From Parietaria judaica (taxonomy: Eukaryota > Streptophyta > Magnoliopsida > Rosales > Urticaceae), in the NCBI GenBank assembly GCA_954871525.1, contig OX940860.1:19500001-19564000 (forward strand): DNA of 64,000 nucleotides, written 5' to 3'. Positions within the stretch are counted from its first letter, which is position 1. Each line of letters opens with the position of its first letter. The translations under genes were made by a program, and so were the position numbers. Positions 58,194 to 64,000 of the stretch are shown one piece after another. Below the pieces are notes generated by a model, which saw nothing but the letters and a program-made list of their open reading frames with translations, had not been told where the DNA came from and did not search any database.

Positions 58194-59185
58194 GGGTAAA
58201 CTGCGGCTAATGTACCCAATGTTTGATCTTCTGCGGATTATGTACCCAATGTTTATTTTCGGCGGCTAATGTACCCAATGTTTGATCCGTTAGATATTTT
58301 CGTGTTTTCCGTCACTTGACCGTTAGAGAGTTATTCTCCTCTATATGTACACTTTTTCGTATTTTTGACATAACTCACTCATTTTTTGTCCAAATTGTAT
58401 GAACGACCTATGGTTGGAAAGATAAGAGATAGATCTACAACTTTGGTGTTTTAAGTTTTGTAAAATCAGTTTTAGAAAAATACGAAATTTCAAATACAAC
58501 GTAAAATTGGACATTAGTTTAATGCAAAATATTTGTTTCGAGAAAATTTTAATATACTTAATGACTTTTTATGATGAAAAGTAAAACTAAAAAGTTGTAG
58601 ATATACTTTTTATCTTTCTAACGGGTGTTTATTTATAAATTTTGGACAAAAAATGAGTGAGTTATGCCAAAAATATGAAAGATTATTTCGCATCACATCT
58701 TTCATATTTTTGGCATAACTCACTCATTTTTTGTCTAAAATTTATAAATAAACACCCGTTAGAAAGATAAAATATTTATCTACAACTTTTTAGTTTTACG
58801 TTTCATCATAAAAAGTCATTAAGTATATTAAAATTTGCTCGAAATAAATATTTTGTATTAAACTAATGTCCAGTTTTACGTTGTATTTGAAATTTCGTAT
58901 TTTTCTAAAACTGATTTTACAAAACTTAAAACACCAAAGTTATAGATCTATCTCTTATCTTTCCAACCATAGGTCGTTCATAAAATTTGGACAAAAAATG
59001 AGTGAGTTATGTCAAAAATACAAAAAGTGTGCATATAGAGGAGGATATCTCTCTAACGGTCAAGTGACGAAAAACATAAAAATATCTAACGGATCTAACA
59101 TTGGGTACATTAGCCGCCGAAAATAAACATTGGGTACATAATCCGCAGAAGATCAAACATTGGGTACATTAACCGCAGTTTACCC
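58194..59185. mobile_element. Mutator-type foldback element, copy 2
   Basis: The 992-bp palindrome is of the same family as 16326-17295, with ends GGGTAAACTGCGG and CCGCAGTTTACCC and a different 9-bp duplication, TTATAAATT (58185-58193, 59186-59194). The centre reads ATTATTTCGCATCACATC, the reverse complement of the centre of copy 1 with one difference, so the two insertions are in opposite orientation. The ORF at 58866-59126 lies in one arm and is not a gene. Confidence 0.92.
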
Positions 59186-59194
59186 TTATAAATT

Positions 59195-62176
59195 TTTAGA
59201 GAGTATTTTTTTTATAAACCAAAAATAATAAAAGTGTTTTTGGTTCGTTGATTTTATCAATATATGCAATCGTAGATTCATAGTTAACAAAAAAAAAATA
59301 TATATCCTTTAAAGAATTTCACTTACAAAAATTAGTGGTTATCCTTCAGCTATTTTCTAGATATTGACTTTTTGACAATTAAATATTTTACTATCAATTA
59401 TTTGTATTTTGTAATTATATTTAAGGAATAAAAATTGGGTATAACTTTAATGTCATGAGTTCCATTCATATGCAATAGAAAAAATAAACATTCCACGTTT
59501 TGAGCATTAACATGAAACATTCTCGGCATATTTCATATTTAAAACAAATACTAACACGAAGCATTAACATTACACGTTTCCAAAAATTGACACGTCATAT
59601 ATATATATCATTTTTTAATAGGATAGACAACTATCGGCCAAGGTTACAATGCACTATCGCATTATTAGATGTATTCAATGTAAGACCGTGTGACACTATT
59701 AACCAAGTTTACATATGATATGTCAAGGGGGCACACATAAGCGTCCCAGACTTCTTGGAGAAGTATGTAGTGGAGTTGTCACATGTTTGGTTTATATATA
59801 TAAATATCTTAAAATTGAAGAATAGATATTAGTCTGACATGGAGCCGTTTGGTTATGTTTTTTGTGTATTCTAATTTTGAATTCTAAAAACAAATTTAGA
59901 ATTATGTTTTAAGAATATTTTATAAGTCTTTTTAACTTTTAAATATATAGCAAGTGACGAATGAGTTGTAAATTACTATTATAACCTGTCTTATGGATTA
60001 ATATCGCTATGGCGATATATATTAAGAGTACTCAATTTTTTTTCTTTTTTAGTTTCATAAAAAAACTTTAATATTTACTATTTTTTTCACAATAATTTTT
60101 TGAATATTTTCATCCATCTATTTACAGAAAATTGGATGCCGCATCATGTTTTCAGACCCGAACCAGTTTTGAATGAGATAATTTTTGTTACCAGCACATT
60201 TAGTGTTCTGTTAAATATTAAAAACTTTGATTGTGATAAAAGAAAAGATTAATTCAACGATCACAAAAATTAAAATAGCTATCAATTGTAGTTATTAAAC
60301 GATTAATGTGAGCTTTGACCTTAATGTTAATTATGAAACAAGGGGTAACCTGCCTAGTTCTTGATGGATAATTGTGAGCTTATCTTTTTTAGCCATAAAC
60401 ACACATAATTAATGTGAGCTAAAAATAGAATGGTTTTCAGAGAAATTAAATGATTTTTATTTATTTTGGTTTTGCTAGTAGTCTTGGACTCTTGGTTATA
60501 TAGATTATGGACATTCTATATTATTTCTTAAAATATTTAAATGGATAATGTAATTGTCGGGTCTAAGAAAATCAATATGAGGTACTTTAGGTGGATTTTC
60601 CAATCTTCCAATCTTAATTGCATGACATCTGAACACCTTACGCATAAAGATGAGTTCGAAGAACAAAAGTTTCGAACAACCAAAAATCCGAACGCGAGGT
60701 GCTCATCGGGTGAAATGTGAATCCATAACCGCTCCCAAAGGCGCCCTAAGACTCTGGTCATTCATTTTTAGGTTTTCATATGGTTCATGTTACTCTTTAT
60801 GTGATTACATTTTTTACCTACGTGTTTAATAATAAATACAGCATTACGTTAATTTTCACTTCTAAAAAAGAAAGAAAAAAAAATAGTTCTAAGAAACTTA
60901 ATCATCTTAATATCGAACGAATAGAAAAAGTCTTCGTGTTTTAACATGCCTCGTAATATTTAATTAATGAAATTTAGTAGGTATCATCATCAATCAAACT
61001 AATCTGACACTTACTTCTAAATTTTCTAAATGTACCTTCCAACATAACGATGAACATGCACATTATTTCAAATTTAAAAATGTGTTACAAGATATTTATA
61101 AAATTTTAAATTTATTGGAGCAAAAACTTTGGCACGATACAATAAAGAATGAATTTCAAAATGCGCAATAACGTATTTATCGAATCTCACTACCCTCGTG
61201 ATCTGCCTCGACAAATCCTGTCCCCAAAAACGACAATATACTTTTCATGCATTGCACCATCTTCTGCTCTCTCCAACGTCTTGAAAACCAAAATTATGTT
61301 TATTCATACAACACCCCTTATTTTGTGATTTTCTCATATGTGTACCTTCAATTTTTATTTTATTATATATGAAACTTTTCATGTAGCCTTTTTATATATA
61401 AAAATTTAATTGAAATTATCTTTTGCTATGCTATATTAAGAGGCTAAATGAGAATAAAAATATAAATTATAGGTAATATATTAGTCAAAAGCTACATAGT
61501 GAAAAAAAAAATTATCAAAATTTTAATAAAATATATGTTAATCATGTATATTTGTCTTTTAATTTCATAGTTTACCAGGTCAAGAAAACTAAAAAAATGT
61601 AGAGACATTGGGACAAAAATAAAAAGCTTATGATAATATAGTCATTCTGTTCATGGTGGTATAAGTACATACTATTTACTTTTATTTTGAATTTTATGTC
61701 TAATATCTTTCATGGTCGAAGTTTTCAAAAAAATTTATTTTGTTTTTCTTCGGATTCTTGTTCACTTTTTTGACTGATTTAATAGAATTTTGGATGTACA
61801 ATTTGTCTTGGATGCATATCATTCCAAGAGAGTCGAGATTTTGAATTACTAATGAATAAAATATAGCAAAAACAAAATAGTAAATATTGAAAACTTCGGT
61901 TACGAGAAAGAAAAAAAAAACTAAGTTAAACTCTTTGTCGGACATGTTATTAACTGTTTATAAAATAGAGGGGCGTCTTTTGATAAAAATATAAAATAGA
62001 GGGCGTTGTTCATGATTATTTTATTTATCCGACATAAGAAAATAAAAAAATAAAAATTGTGGGCTACAAATATAAATACGTAAAAATAATAACTGGACGC
62101 ACCAATCCAAAGAAGCGGCAGTTGATCAGAATGCGTCAAGCGTAGACAACAAAGCCCCTCTCTGTTGACCACGACG
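59195..62176. other. AT-rich intergenic DNA and promoter side of the kinase gene
   Basis: No supported gene. A short block near 59628-59650 (CTATCGGCCAAGGTTAC) resembles part of the SINE body, but too little is left to call. The last 100 bases before the kinase start become GC-richer and are probably its 5' UTR. Confidence 0.45.
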
Positions 62177-64000
62177 ATGAAGTGCTTCCACTTCGCCGGC
62201 GGAGATCGGCGCAGCGACGACGACGGAGCCGCCGGCGGAGGAGGAGGCGCGTCGAGGGCGTCGAGCTCGATGGTGTCGTGGGCGAGGTCGCTGAGCGTGG
62301 CGTCGAGCAGCGTGGAGAGCACGAGGCGCTCCGAGTTCGACTCGGACTCCAGAGAGCTCTCCGACTCGCTGGCCTTCTTCGACTTCCTCACGCACCGCCG
62401 GGGCAACGATCTCCGGGTCTTCTCCTTCTCCGACCTCAAATCGGCCACCAGGGGCTTCAGCCGCGCGCTCCTCATCGGCGAGGGAGGCTTCGGCTGCGTC
62501 TACAGAGGCGTCCTTAGGGTTTCCGACTGGGACGAAGGCGACGGAGCTTCCGACAAGATCGACGTCGCCATCAAACAGCTCAACCGGAGTGGATTCCAGG
62601 CATGATGAATTACTTATTCAGTTCTGAATTGAATTATCTCGAACATGCGTTTCGGATTTCATCGATTGTTTCTGGAAATTGGCATTTTCCATCAATGGAA
62701 GGCATGAAATGGCGTGAATATCTTAATCCGCCTGTTACATATAATCTTTCTCCATCGCCATTTTTATGAATTCTCCGAGCTCATCTTAGCTCCTGGCAAT
62801 AAGGGTTAATTGATTGATTTTCGTAGTTTACGCTATAAGATTGGTAGAGTAATGGTATGTAGAGAAGCTTCTTGTATCCATGAAGATTACATTTCGAAGG
62901 CTAATGGGCTTAAACTCATAAGTCTGAACTATGGCAATGCCTACAGAGTACTCGATTTTAATGCATTCTGGTTTGCAGGGGCATAAAGAATGGGTGAATG
63001 AAGTAAACTTTTTGGGCGTGGTCAAGCATCCGAATCTCGTCAAGTTAGTAGGATATTGTGCCGAAGACGACGAGAGAGGGATGCAAAGACTTCTGGTCTA
63101 TGAACTAATGCAAAATAAAAGCTTAGAAGATCATCTGTTGGGTCGAATGCCGTCTACTCTGCCGTGGATTACAAGATTGAAGATTTCCCAGGATGCAGCC
63201 CGTGGATTGGCGTATCTTCACGAAGAAATGGATTTTCAGGTGTAGTCTCGATCTGCTGGCTTTTACTCTATAGCATCGTTTGAAGTTTCGTTCCTTGCAT
63301 GGCAAGAGAAACCTGCTTTTTGCTTCTGTAATTTTCGAAGAATTCTTCATACCACTTTCATGTTTGCAGCATTTTGAAAATGTTCACCATCTCTCAATAA
63401 TCTTCTTTGGATCTTTGATTCATGCAGCTAATATTCCGTGATTTCAAAACATCGAACATTCTGCTAGACGAGGATTTTAATGCAAAGCTTTCGGACTTCG
63501 GGTTGGCTAGGCAAGGACCCTCGGAAGGAGCTAGTCACGTTTCAACAACAGTGAGATAGATTCTTTAACATGTGTAAATTTCCGAGATTACGGTGTGAAA
63601 AGTAAATAAATTTGACTGATATGATAAATTTTGTTTCACATCAGCTTATAAATTACTTACTGTAAGTTAATTTTCTCAAGGTTGTAGGAACCGTGGGTTA
63701 TGCCGCTCCGGAGTACGTTCAGACCGGGAAGTTGACTGCAAAAAGTGATGTTTGGAGCTTTGGCGTGGTTTTGTATGAACTAATCACAGGAAGGCGAGCA
63801 GTGGAGAGAAACCTGCCACGTGGCGAGCAGAAGCTTCTGGAATGGGTTAAACCCTACGTCTCGGACTCCAAGAAGTTTCACATCATTCTAGACCCTAGAC
63901 TAGAAGGAGAGTACTGCATCAAATCGGCTCAAAAACTCGCATTATTAGCCAACAAATGTTTGCTTAAGCAGCCTAAGTCTCGGCCGAAGATGAGCGAGGT
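62177..64000 (+). CDS. receptor-like cytoplasmic kinase, RLCK VII (PBL19/PCRK1 type), 3' end outside window
   Basis: Four exons are readable: 62177-62599, 62979-63239, 63428-63550 and 63681 to beyond 64000. The start MKCFHF fits this subgroup; upstream codons in frame lack ATG. A serine-rich variable N-terminus precedes [16 protein letters not shown]. The kinase domain then shows the glycine loop [11 protein letters not shown], the VAIK lysine, FRDFKTSN in the catalytic loop, DFG in KLSDFGLA, the activation segment ending GYAAPEY, and [18 protein letters not shown]. All key residues are present, so it should be an active Ser/Thr kinase. Relatives act just inside the plasma membrane and pass on signals from immune receptors. 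Intron 1 appears to use a GC donor (CAG|GCATGA), since only this joins GFQ to [13 protein letters not shown]. The window ends at RPKMSEV, near the end of the kinase domain. Confidence 0.95.

Noticed and set aside
58866..59126. 86-codon ORF, also seen inverted at 16444-16635
   Set aside because: Lies in an arm of the foldback element; it is not conserved between arms as a protein.
59628..59650. Fragment CTATCGGCCAAGGTTAC as a further SINE copy
   Set aside because: Too short, without pol III boxes or flanking repeats.
1..64000. CRISPR arrays, bacterial operons or phage genes
   Set aside because: The window is clearly plant nuclear DNA with spliced genes; no spaced identical short repeats of CRISPR type were seen.

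Overview
This is plant nuclear DNA, most likely from a eudicot. The evidence is plant-specific gene families with short introns, AT-rich intergenic DNA full of (AT)n tracts, and many plant-type transposons with intact target-site duplications. The species cannot be named from the sequence. By eye, the coding exons of the expansin, FPF1-like and kinase genes are markedly GC-rich against an AT-rich background.

Layout. Positions 1-1582 are the 3' end of a broken Ty1/copia element. A six-exon rhomboid-like protein gene (RBL type) runs 3068-5973. Positions 5974-20267 are mostly gene-free and hold a 566-bp hAT-type element (6677-7242), a SINE tail near 12.8 kb and a 970-bp palindromic Mutator-type foldback element (16326-17295). 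A three-exon alpha-expansin gene lies at 20268-22226.

Positions 24.8-39.7 kb are the most interesting part. It holds two minus-strand copies of an FDM/IDN2-like gene (XS, coiled coil, XH), a family that acts in RNA-directed DNA methylation. Copy A (24853-26798) keeps only the 3' exons. Copy B (33483-39730) has all domains except the N-terminal zinc finger. Copy B carries a 2822-bp LTR retrotransposon in an intron (34980-37801), with LTRs I see as identical, a 5-bp target duplication, and one long unusual SR-like ORF instead of gag-pol. A 4491-bp hAT transposon (28701-33191) sits just 3' of copy B; its transposase is complete except for one in-frame stop. A tRNA-Lys(UUU) gene lies between the two copies.

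Positions 40.4-48.2 kb are a nest of hAT-type elements. At least four have readable 8-bp target duplications, and one encodes a BED-finger transposase remnant. An intronless FPF1-like gene follows at 48520-48915, then a SINE (49137-49348), two related AT-rich elements (51.7-54.3 kb), another SINE and a second palindromic foldback element (58194-59185). The window ends inside a receptor-like cytoplasmic kinase gene (62177 to beyond 64000) of the PBL19/PCRK1 type.

The host genes are unrelated housekeeping, cell-wall, flowering and signalling genes rather than one pathway. What unites the window is transposon activity, including insertions into and beside a member of a family that helps silence transposons.
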